Below are positions 1-6,809 of a DNA stretch of 11,619 nt, piece by piece. The notes beneath the pieces were generated by a model, which saw nothing but the letters and a program-made list of their open reading frames with translations, made no database searches and was not told where the DNA came from. Source of the stretch: Deltaproteobacteria bacterium (GTDB taxonomy: Bacteria > Myxococcota > Polyangia > Haliangiales > Haliangiaceae); NCBI GenBank assembly GCA_018262455.1, contig JAGSPR010000197.1:1-11619 (forward strand), read 5' to 3'. The translations under genes and the position numbers were made by a program. Numbering within the stretch: the first letter of the stretch is position 1; each line of letters begins with the position of its first letter.

Positions 1-777
1 CTCGACCGCCTCGCCGAGCTTGACCGGCAGCTTCGAACCCGTGATGACCTTGCTCCACGCGGCGACCAGCTCCTCCTTCGACGCATCGAACACGGGCAGG
101 TACGAGAGGTTCACCGCCGTGCTCGGCTCGGCCATGAAGTGCTTGCCCTTGGGGTAGCGCGACACGGTCGATGCCAGGATGTGCTCCTTCTCGAGCACGA
201 CGCACGACAGCTTGTTGACGATGCACGTGAGGCCCGCCGACAGGCCTCCCGGGCCCGATCCCACGATCACCACGTCGACAACGCCGGCTCCCGCGCTCGG
301 CCGCGTGCCGAGGTCACGGGTGATATGTTCGATCACCGCGCGGCCGAGGTTCGCGGCGTTCTTGACCAGCGGCTTGCCGGCGATCTCGCCGATCAGGTAC
401 TGGCCCGGCACCGCGGTCTGGAAGTGATCGTCGAGCTCGGGCACCGTGAGCGTGCGAGGGAGCGAGCCCTCGCGAAACATCACGAGCGCCATCGTCGGGC
501 ACGCGTTCGCGCACTGCTCGCATTGCACGCAGTCGGAGAACCGCGCCACCTTCACGATGTGGTCGACCAGATCGAGCACCTGGGTCGGACAGACGTCGAT
601 GCAGGCCTCGCAGCCGATGCAGCGATCGTCATTGATCGAGTGGAGCAGCGGCGGATCGACCGGTTCCGCGGCCTCGAACCGCCGACGGATGCGTGCACGC
701 CTGTCATCGGCCACGGCTCCGAGCGCCAGCAGGAAGATGGCGGCGGTCGCGATCGCGATTGGGACGGCGGTCTCCAT
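1..777 (-). CDS. Membrane-anchored 2x[4Fe-4S] ferredoxin / FAD-NAD(P) oxidoreductase (partial, 3' end outside window)
   Basis: Read leftward from ATG at 777, 259 codons are visible and the frame is open at the window edge. Residues 5-22 form one hydrophobic segment followed by an Arg-rich stretch (RRARIRRR), which predicts that the rest lies in the cytoplasm. Two ferredoxin-type cluster motifs follow: C53-x2-C56-x2-C59-x3-C63-P and C83-x2-C86-x2-C89-x3-C93-P. After a linker a Rossmann dinucleotide-binding motif GSGPGG sits at residues 173-178, then the start of a thioredoxin-reductase-like flavoprotein fold (LEKE, YPKGKHF). The family joins a ferredoxin domain to a pyridine-nucleotide-disulfide oxidoreductase; its substrate is not known to me. 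A GAGGA Shine-Dalgarno lies just upstream and overlaps the stop of the diheme lipoprotein gene (6 bp gap), so the two are one operon. It may exchange electrons between cytoplasmic NAD(P)H or ferredoxin and the membrane; that role is inferred from context only. Confidence 0.85.
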   Translation of the reverse strand, partial: METAVPIAIATAAIFLLALGAVADDRRARIRRRFEAAEPVDPPLLHSINDDRCIGCEACIDVCPTQVLDLVDHIVKVARFSDCVQCEQCANACPTMALVMFREGSLPRTLTVPELDDHFQTAVPGQYLIGEIAGKPLVKNAANLGRAVIEHITRDLGTRPSAGAGVVDVVIVGSGPGGLSAGLTCIVNKLSCVVLEKEHILASTVSRYPKGKHFMAEPSTAVNLSYLPVFDASKEELVAAWSKVITGSKLPVKLGEAVE

Positions 778-783
778 GCGTCC

Positions 784-1275
784 TCAGTGCAGCCGAAATC
801 CGCTCGTGTGGCAACCCGCGCTGTTGCAGCTTCCGTCGAGCTCGCCGATCGGTGTCACCATCGGTATGACCTGTGGGCAAAGCGAGCTGAACGCGATCAC
901 GGGGAAGGTCACGAGATCGGTCGAGTAGAAGTTTCCGTTGGTCTGGCTCTGTACGATGATGTCGGTGCCCAGCGCATCGATCAGGTGGAAGGTCGCCCCC
1001 GCGAGCGGCATCGTGCCGCCGGAGCTGTCGTACATCGTCCCCGCGAACGTGAACGGGGGCGCCATGTCCATGCCGCCCTGGTGGTGGCACGACAGGCAGT
1101 CCTCGCCGACGAAGTGGTGGCCGTCGCTGGTCGGTGTCGCCGGCTGATCGCAAGGCGGTGGCTGGACCTGGCTGAGGGCGCCAGCGTCGACCTCACCGCC
1201 GAACGGTTTCTCTTGCAGCACGCCATCGCACCCGAGGGTTGCGACGATCAACACGAGCACAGTCGAGCGCACCAC
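784..1275 (-). CDS. Diheme c-type cytochrome lipoprotein with an embedded beta-sandwich domain
   Basis: 163 residues from GTG at 1275. I chose this start because it gives a short lipoprotein signal: V-R, a hydrophobic run, then lipobox T-L-G-C with lipidated C16. An in-frame ATG at 1371 would add 32 residues without helping the signal, and no clear Shine-Dalgarno precedes either. Heme motifs are CLSCH (60-64) and CNSAGCH (150-156, a CX4CH spacing). They flank a domain at about 75-130 with strand-like pattern and the motif TNGNFYS, resembling carboxypeptidase-regulatory/transthyretin-like beta-sandwiches. It is clearly paralogous to the lipoprotein at 10414-10902: same length, same order, shared D-C-x2-C-H, AGT, GNFYS and GSC...CHT. 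It probably sits in the outer membrane as a small electron-transfer partner of the large cytochromes. The partner role is inferred from context. Confidence 0.85.
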   Translation of the reverse strand: MVRSTVLVLIVATLGCDGVLQEKPFGGEVDAGALSQVQPPPCDQPATPTSDGHHFVGEDCLSCHHQGGMDMAPPFTFAGTMYDSSGGTMPLAGATFHLIDALGTDIIVQSQTNGNFYSTDLVTFPVIAFSSLCPQVIPMVTPIGELDGSCNSAGCHTSGFRLH

Positions 1276-1389
1276 GGACCCAAGGGTTGCAACCCGTGTT
1301 CCGGCTGTCAATCGGGCCCAGCGCCACGAACACGCGTCGTGACCTGTACGCGACCTGCACAATTGTCCCATTATGCAGCATAGACTCAG
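1276..1389. promoter_or_regulatory. Divergent intergenic region with phased ACCTGYAC boxes
   Basis: This 114-bp gap separates the leftward lipoprotein operon from the rightward conduit operon and must hold both promoters. ACCTGTAC at 1342-1349 and ACCTGCAC at 1353-1360 form a direct repeat with an 11-bp step, about one helical turn. The same ordered pair recurs at 6733-6771. A perfect 12-bp palindrome, GGGTTGCAACCC, lies at 1284-1295, directly upstream of the leftward GTG start. On the minus strand CATAAT resembles a -10 box, but I see no convincing -35 partner, so I do not place a core promoter. Confidence 0.45.
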
Positions 1390-2823
1390 ATGCCGATCGT
1401 GTCGCCAGACGCAGATGACCATTGGTGTGGGGAGTGCACGCGCCCGAGCGCCGTGGTTCGCCGTGTCGTCCTGTCCGTGCTGATGCTGTGCATCGCGAGC
1501 GCATCCGCGTTTGCCGATCCCTGGAAGACCACGATCGATGTCGTGCTGCGCAAGAAGCCGGGCGAGAAGCAGGCCGCGATCGCGAAGCTCCCGGCCGGTA
1601 CGGTCGTCGTGATCGAGCAAGAGGAGGGCCGCTGGCTGCGCGTCCGCGTCGGCAAGAAGGTCGGCTACCTCACGCGCACCACGGTCGCCGACACCCAGCC
1701 CGCTCCTCCTCCGCCCCCCGTCACCATCCCGATCCCGACGACCGAACCGGTGGTGGTGAAGGTGACCGGGCCGAGCAACGCGTGGAGCGCCGATCGCCGG
1801 GCCGCGAAGACCACCACTGGCCTGTTCCTCGCGGTCAAGGCCGCCACCGCGGACCTGGTCGCCGAGCCGCGCGCGGGTGCCGCCAAGATGGCCGTGGTGA
1901 AACGCGGTGAACGGCTCGCGGTCCTCGATGCCGCGGATCCAGCCTGGCTCCATGTCCGCGATGACGAAGGTCACGACGCGTGGGTCGCTCGCCAGGATGT
2001 CGACAACGGGACCGCGGGTGTTGCGATCGGTGCCGACGAGACGGGGGGCGCGATCACCGGGCGCGCCGCGACCGACCCGGTGAGGCGCTTGCCGCGCGGC
2101 AAGATCGCGAGCCGGGTCGCCGCCGGCATCGGCTACCGCTCGTTCGGGATGGACTTCACCTCCGACGGCACCGCGGGCCTCGCCAACTACCTCGTCAGCG
2201 CCGATGCGCTCGCGGCGAACACCGAGGGTGACGTGACCCTGGCCATCACCCCGCGGATCCGGCTCGGCCTCGATGGCCGCGTCCAGGTCTCGACGTCTGC
2301 TGGCTCCGGGATCCAGTACTTCGGCCCGAGCAAGACGGGCGGCGAGATTCCGTTCTCGACGTTCGCCGCGGATGTCGGCGCGCGCGTCGGCATCGTGCGA
2401 CGCGTGTTCGAGCTGTCGGCTCGCGGAGGCTTCCACTACGACACCTTCCTCACGCGGCGCGTGGAGAACGCCGGGCGGTTACCGCGAGAGCAGCTGCTCG
2501 GCCTCACCCTCGGAGCGCGCGCCGAGATCGTCCCGCCGACGTCGAGGGTCAGCGTCGGCGTGCGGCTCGACGTGCTCGCGCTCGGCAGCCGTGACCAGAC
2601 GCCCGGGCTCGAGGACGGCGCGTCCAGCAGTGCCGGGGCGGTGTGGGCGGGCGCGACGATGCGGATCGCGCTGCGCCGCCACCTGTCGCTGGTCTCCGCG
2701 TATGATTTCGGCCGCGCCTCGACGTCGTGGTCGGGCATGTCGATCCGCGAGCCCGGGGTCACCAAGGCCCACCGGGTCGACAGCAGCCAGATCGTGCAAG
2801 TCGGGATCTCAGCCGAACTCTAA
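1390..2823 (+). CDS. SH3-domain outer-membrane beta-barrel protein
   Basis: 477 residues from ATG at 1390. The signal peptide is V-V-R-R followed by a hydrophobic run ending ASAFA, with cleavage before D43. The first 21 residues look unlike a signal peptide, so GTG at 1453 (codon 22) may be the true start; neither has a well-spaced Shine-Dalgarno. Two bacterial-SH3-like segments follow, at about 46-99 (G-x-W-L-R-V, G-Y-L) and 145-203 (A-W-L-H-V-R, D-A-W-V). A Pro-rich linker at 103-116 joins them. From about 236 to the end alternating hydrophobic/polar strands with Gly and aromatic residues suggest an outer-membrane barrel ending VQVGISAEL. It has no heme motif. It leads the operon, with only 2 bp to the 30-heme cytochrome, so a role in assembling or anchoring the conduit, perhaps through peptidoglycan binding by the SH3 domains, is plausible. 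The function is not established. Confidence 0.8.
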   Translation: MPIVSPDADDHWCGECTRPSAVVRRVVLSVLMLCIASASAFADPWKTTIDVVLRKKPGEKQAAIAKLPAGTVVVIEQEEGRWLRVRVGKKVGYLTRTTVADTQPAPPPPPVTIPIPTTEPVVVKVTGPSNAWSADRRAAKTTTGLFLAVKAATADLVAEPRAGAAKMAVVKRGERLAVLDAADPAWLHVRDDEGHDAWVARQDVDNGTAGVAIGADETGGAITGRAATDPVRRLPRGKIASRVAAGIGYRSFGMDFTSDGTAGLANYLVSADALAANTEGDVTLAITPRIRLGLDGRVQVSTSAGSGIQYFGPSKTGGEIPFSTFAADVGARVGIVRRVFELSARGGFHYDTFLTRRVENAGRLPREQLLGLTLGARAEIVPPTSRVSVGVRLDVLALGSRDQTPGLEDGASSSAGAVWAGATMRIALRRHLSLVSAYDFGRASTSWSGMSIREPGVTKAHRVDSSQIVQVGISAEL

Positions 2824-2825
2824 CC

Positions 2826-5150
2826 ATGCAACTGGATCGAACCTTCGTCAGGGCCGGGCTCGGCGTCGCGGTCGCGTGGCTGCTGTGGCTCGCGCGGCCC
2901 GCACACGCGGATGACTTCCTGAAATCGTCGCCGGGCGAGCTCGCGACGAGCCATGCCTCGCTCGATAACCAGAGCTCGTGCGAGAGCTGCCACGAGCCGG
3001 ACCGCTCGGTGTCGCCCGCGAAATGTCTTGGCTGCCACGATCACTCTGACCTGAAGAAGCGGATCGACGCCAACCAGGGGTTCCACGCCTCGGCCAAGGC
3101 CAAGGGGCGCGACTGCAAGCTGTGTCACCAGGAGCACCGCGGGCGCTCGTTCGACCTGATGGGGTGGAAGGCGATCGGCGGCACGGCCGGGTTCGACCAC
3201 GCGCTGGCCGGCTGGGCGCTGTCGGGCAAGCACGCGGTCACCGACTGCGGGCGATGCCACAAGGCGAGTGACAAGCAGGGGCTGAAGACCTACCTCGGCG
3301 TCGACCGAACGTGCGGTGGCTGCCACAACAAGGATCAGCCGCACGGTCAGCTCCGGCAGACCCACATGCGTTGCGAGCGTTGCCACTCGGAGTCGAGCTG
3401 GCGCCCGCCAAAGCCCAAGGCGGACTTCGATCACAACAGCAAGGATCAGGCGGCGATGAAGCTCGAGGGCTCGCATGCCGACGTCGCGTGCGTCAAGTGC
3501 CACCCCAAGGCGGCGTTCAAGCTGGCGGCGTTCGACAACGGCAACTGCGTCCAGTGCCACAAGAGCCCGCACGACGGCCAGCTGTTCGGCACCAAGAAGT
3601 GCGACTCGTGCCACTCGCCGGCGCTGCGGGCGTTGAAGGAGGTCCGGTTCGATCACAAGAAACAGACCGGCTACGCGATCCTCGGCTCGCACGCGCAACT
3701 CGCGTGCGAGAAGTGCCACACCAAGGCGCTCGGTAAGCGCAAGCCAACGGGCTCGTGCGAGGGTTGCCACGCGGCCGACAACAAGCACGGCAACCGGTTC
3801 GACAAGCTCAGCTCCCCGCTGGTCTGCGCGACCTGTCACTCGCAGCGTGCCTGGAAGTCGGCCTTCCAGTTCAATCACAAGGCCAACACGGCGTTCGAGC
3901 TCACGGCGAAGCACGCGACCCTGCCCTGTCGCACGTGTCACCGCGGCAAGACGCCGGCGGACTTCGAGAAGTTCGAGATCAAGAACGGCTGCATGAGCTG
4001 TCACCAGCACAAGAAGGCGCACGGCGGCAAGTTCACCAACGACAAGTGCCTGACGTGCCACGAGGAAGGCGGCAGCAAGAAGCAGCGAGGGGACGCGCTC
4101 GAGGTCTATCACGGCGAGAAGTCCAAGTTCCCGCTGCGCGGCGGCCACGCAGGCACGCAGTGCCAGCTCTGCCACGTCAACGACATCTACGTCGAGACGC
4201 CGCGCGAGTGCGGCGTCTCATGCCACCAGGACTCGCTGCACCGGGGCACGCTCGGTCAGGAGTGCACGCGGTGCCACGAGCCCGGCGTGTGGCCCGCGAC
4301 TCGCTTCGATCACAAGCAGGACACCAAGTGGCCGCTCAAGGGCAAGCACGCCGACATCAAGGAGTGCGAGAGCTGCCACCCGAGCCGCCAGTATCACGAC
4401 ACGCCGAAGGCGTGCGGTGACGCGGGTTGTCACAAGGCCGACGACGTTCACCAGGGACAGCTCGGCACCGCGTGCGAGAAGTGCCATCGCGAGGACAAGT
4501 CGATCGTGTTCCGCCACAACCGCGATTCGAAGTTCAAGATCGATGGCAAGCACACGCCCCTGGTCTGCGCGTCCTGCCACAAGACGATCACGTTCAAGCC
4601 GGTGCGCTCCGATTGTTTCGGCTGCCATCCCGAGCCCGCGATCCACAAGGGACGATATGGCACGCAGTGCGAGCGCTGCCATTCGACGAAGACGTTCGGC
4701 GACATCCGCGCGCTGCACGATGTCGGTGACTTCTCGTTGACCGGCGCGCACGACCGCCTCGACTGCGCGCGCTGCCACCCACGCGGCGAGAACCTGCGCG
4801 GCGCCGGCAACCTGTGCATCACGTGTCACCGCAAGGACGACATCCACCAGAACGGGCTGTCCCCCCGCTGCGGCGAGTGCCACACCCAGACCTCGTTCGC
4901 GCCGGCGCGGTTCGACCACGTCAGCGTCGGCTGCTCGCTCATGGGTCTGCACGCGACCTTGCCGTGCGCGGATTGCCACAAGCGCGGCAACTACGGCGCG
5001 ATCTCGCCGACCTGCATCAGCTGCCACCGCAACGATTCGTTGCGGGCGAAGTCACCCGATCACGCCACGCTGTTCGAGTGCGGCGGCTGCCACAACCCCT
5101 CGGCGTGGATCCCTGCCACGCAGCTCGGATCGCAGTCGATATGCAGGTAA
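2826..5150 (+). CDS. Periplasmic 30-heme c-type cytochrome built of triheme modules
   Basis: 774 residues from ATG at 2826, two bases after the upstream stop, so translation is probably coupled. A Sec signal peptide ends at ARPAHA, with cleavage after A28; there is no lipobox, so the mature protein should be soluble in the periplasm. I count 28 CXXCH motifs plus one CX3CH (462-467) and one CX4CH (530-536), 30 sites in all. Three lie in an N-terminal unit (52-101). The other 27 fall in nine repeats of about 67-78 residues, each starting FxH then LxGxH then three heme motifs. The extra histidines (FxH, GxH and HxG between hemes 2 and 3) number three per module, which fits bis-His ligation. The layout recalls multidomain c7 cytochromes such as Geobacter GSU1996, but larger. 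It is Lys-rich. The likely role is carrying electrons across the periplasm to the porin encoded next door. Non-heme Cys are C703 and C773. Confidence 0.93.
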   Translation: MQLDRTFVRAGLGVAVAWLLWLARPAHADDFLKSSPGELATSHASLDNQSSCESCHEPDRSVSPAKCLGCHDHSDLKKRIDANQGFHASAKAKGRDCKLCHQEHRGRSFDLMGWKAIGGTAGFDHALAGWALSGKHAVTDCGRCHKASDKQGLKTYLGVDRTCGGCHNKDQPHGQLRQTHMRCERCHSESSWRPPKPKADFDHNSKDQAAMKLEGSHADVACVKCHPKAAFKLAAFDNGNCVQCHKSPHDGQLFGTKKCDSCHSPALRALKEVRFDHKKQTGYAILGSHAQLACEKCHTKALGKRKPTGSCEGCHAADNKHGNRFDKLSSPLVCATCHSQRAWKSAFQFNHKANTAFELTAKHATLPCRTCHRGKTPADFEKFEIKNGCMSCHQHKKAHGGKFTNDKCLTCHEEGGSKKQRGDALEVYHGEKSKFPLRGGHAGTQCQLCHVNDIYVETPRECGVSCHQDSLHRGTLGQECTRCHEPGVWPATRFDHKQDTKWPLKGKHADIKECESCHPSRQYHDTPKACGDAGCHKADDVHQGQLGTACEKCHREDKSIVFRHNRDSKFKIDGKHTPLVCASCHKTITFKPVRSDCFGCHPEPAIHKGRYGTQCERCHSTKTFGDIRALHDVGDFSLTGAHDRLDCARCHPRGENLRGAGNLCITCHRKDDIHQNGLSPRCGECHTQTSFAPARFDHVSVGCSLMGLHATLPCADCHKRGNYGAISPTCISCHRNDSLRAKSPDHATLFECGGCHNPSAWIPATQLGSQSICR
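3192..5093 (+). repeat. Nine tandem triheme protein modules within the 30-heme cytochrome
   Basis: The module anchor FxH (variants VYH, FRH, LHD) has its His at residues 125, 203, 277, 351, 429, 496, 564, 631 and 698. That gives periods of 78, 74, 74, 78, 67, 68, 67 and 67 residues. Each module runs FxH, L-x-G-x-H, heme 1, heme 2, H-x-G (approximate), heme 3. The first modules are longer than the last, and the second heme of modules 5 and 6 has widened Cys spacing. The similarity is at protein level; the DNA copies have diverged. Confidence 0.85.
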
Positions 5151-6733
5151 CCCGCTCGCTGGTCGCGGTCGCCGTGCTCGCCATCGTCCCGGGACGTGCG
5201 GGCGCCGACGATGCCACGAACGATGCCACGATCGATCGTCGCGGCTCGGGAGATGCCCCGACCGACGAGCTCGATCTCCGACTCACGCTGTCCAGCCTGC
5301 TGTACCGCGAGTCCTCCGGCGATGCCGATCCGTTCTCGATGGGCGGCGCGCCGATCGAGGTGGCGAGCCCGGTCCGTCGCTACTTCGGCGATCTGCGGCT
5401 CGAGCTGTCCGGATCAGGCCTTGCGTTCGATGGCCGGGTCCGTCAGACCACGAGCCAGCGCTACCAGGCCGGCGCCGGCGCCGGCGGCGAGTACGAGATC
5501 CGCACGCTCGCCTACCGGCTCGGCGCGGGGCTCACGAAGCTGGTCGTCGGCCGGCAGTACGTCGATGCGGTCGGTGCGACGAAGATCGACGGAGCGGCGG
5601 TGCTCCGGCGGCTCTCGAAGGTGTGGGCGGCCACGCTGTTCGGGGGCGCGTATCCCGCGCTCGGATCGCGCTCGATCGACACCGACTACCCGGCGATCCG
5701 CAAGGCCGACGGCACCACCGGCGCGCCGCTCATCCCGATCTCCGGCGGGCTCGGCATCAGCTACAACACGCCGAACGTCCATGGCGATCTCGGAGCGGCG
5801 GCGGTGTTCGTCGCGCAGGACGTTCCCGACGCCGTGGCCGGCGCCGTGGCGGACGGGACCTCGGCGGGGCGATCGCGGGTGTTCACCACGGCCAGCGGGT
5901 ACGCACGGCCCGCGGCGTGGCTCGACTGCTATCACTTCGCGCTGCTCGACCTGGCCGGTGGCGTCCACCTGACCAACGGCAGCGCCGGCATCAACGCGCA
6001 CCCGATGGCAAATCTTCAGCTGTCGGCGGCGGTGAACCACGTCAGCACTGACCTGCTCCAGATCGCGGCCCGCAACGTGCTGTCGGATCCCGATCCGACC
6101 GCGATCGGCGTCGTGCAGAACGACATCTCGGTGATCCGCGTCTCGCAGGACTCGGTCCGCGGCGGCACCAGCGTCGCGCTGCACCACGCGCGGTTCGAGC
6201 TCTCGCTGTCCGGTGGCTACCACCGCCGGCCCGGCGTCGCGATCACCCAGCCCGACGGCGCCCAGGTCACGTTCCCGGCGGCGCGATCGGCCGACACGAC
6301 GCTCGCCGTGCTCGACCGCAAGTCGATCGCCGGCATGCGGGTCTCGGCGTCGGCCTCGCTGACGTTTCCGATCGGCAACGAAGTCCCGAATCGCGCACGC
6401 GGTGGGGTGGTCCGACTCGCGGCCATGCGCACGTTCCTCGACTCCCGCGCCGAGCTCACCGCCGACCTGATGCTCGAACGGTTCCGCGATGCGGCGAGCG
6501 CCAAGCCGTGCACGGACTCGCTCGACGTGTTCGCTTGCTTCAGCACGTCGACCACGGGGGGTGGGCAAGGCGGCGTGCTCGGGAGCTACCGCGTGGCGCG
6601 CGAGTGGCTGGTGCTGCTCGACACCCACATCGGGCTCCGGGACGTCCACACGAGCTCGGTCATGGGCACGATCGGCTGGCCTCGCGTGTTCTCGTTGACC
6701 GCATTCGCCCGGGTCCAGTGGCGCTATCGCTGA
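5141..6733 (+). CDS. Porin-like outer-membrane beta-barrel of the cytochrome conduit
   Basis: 530 residues from ATG at 5141, overlapping the last 10 bp of the 30-heme gene, so the two are translationally coupled. The signal peptide MQVTRSLVAVAV... ends at GRAGA, with cleavage after about A22. The mature chain of roughly 508 residues is rich in alternating strands with Gly, Tyr and Arg, has no heme motif, and ends in an aromatic/basic strand (RVQWRYR) as many barrels do. In known porin-cytochrome systems (Shewanella MtrB, Geobacter OmbB/ExtD types) such a barrel sheathes cytochromes through the outer membrane. The size and position here match that role, but sequence alone does not show membership of one porin family. 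C457 and C466 lie nine residues apart and could form a loop disulfide; a third Cys is C263. Confidence 0.8.
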   Translation: MQVTRSLVAVAVLAIVPGRAGADDATNDATIDRRGSGDAPTDELDLRLTLSSLLYRESSGDADPFSMGGAPIEVASPVRRYFGDLRLELSGSGLAFDGRVRQTTSQRYQAGAGAGGEYEIRTLAYRLGAGLTKLVVGRQYVDAVGATKIDGAAVLRRLSKVWAATLFGGAYPALGSRSIDTDYPAIRKADGTTGAPLIPISGGLGISYNTPNVHGDLGAAAVFVAQDVPDAVAGAVADGTSAGRSRVFTTASGYARPAAWLDCYHFALLDLAGGVHLTNGSAGINAHPMANLQLSAAVNHVSTDLLQIAARNVLSDPDPTAIGVVQNDISVIRVSQDSVRGGTSVALHHARFELSLSGGYHRRPGVAITQPDGAQVTFPAARSADTTLAVLDRKSIAGMRVSASASLTFPIGNEVPNRARGGVVRLAAMRTFLDSRAELTADLMLERFRDAASAKPCTDSLDVFACFSTSTTGGGQGGVLGSYRVAREWLVLLDTHIGLRDVHTSSVMGTIGWPRVFSLTAFARVQWRYR

Positions 6734-6771
6734 CCTGTACCAAGCGTGGGCGATGTGTACCAAACCTGCAC
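6733..6771 (+). promoter_or_regulatory. Phased TGTAC/TGCAC boxes upstream of the 33-heme gene
   Basis: TGTACCAA occurs at 6737-6744 and again at 6757-6764, exactly 20 bp apart. TGGGC (6747) and TGCAC (6767) fill the intermediate steps, so TGNNC elements recur at 6737, 6747, 6757 and 6767, a 10-bp phase. ACCTGTAC (6733) and ACCTGCAC (6764) match the pair before 1390 in order and orientation, here 31 bp apart. The block starts at the porin stop codon and ends 38 bp before the chosen ATG. It is probably a regulator binding site; the protein is unknown. Confidence 0.45.
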
Positions 6772-6809
6772 AGTGCCCGCTCGCGATCCAAACGGAGCCC
6801 CCCAAGATC

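Noticed and set aside
1276..1371. Longer form of the leftward diheme lipoprotein starting at ATG 1371.
   Set aside because: The added 32 residues are polar/Arg-rich and spoil the short lipoprotein signal that begins at GTG 1275.
139..1383. Plus-strand 414-codon frame opposite the oxidoreductase and diheme lipoprotein.
   Set aside because: It covers two real minus-strand genes with clear motifs and is Arg/His/Ala-rich with no recognisable domain.
2820..5027. Minus-strand frames of 451 and 269 codons opposite the 30-heme gene.
   Set aside because: The plus strand holds 30 ordered heme motifs; the antisense products are low-complexity Ala/Val/Leu/Arg shadows.
6753..6809. Earlier in-frame ATG (6753) for the 33-heme lipoprotein.
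   Set aside because: It would place 51 residues before the lipid Cys and start inside the phased TGTAC boxes; ATG 6810 gives a more credible signal peptide.
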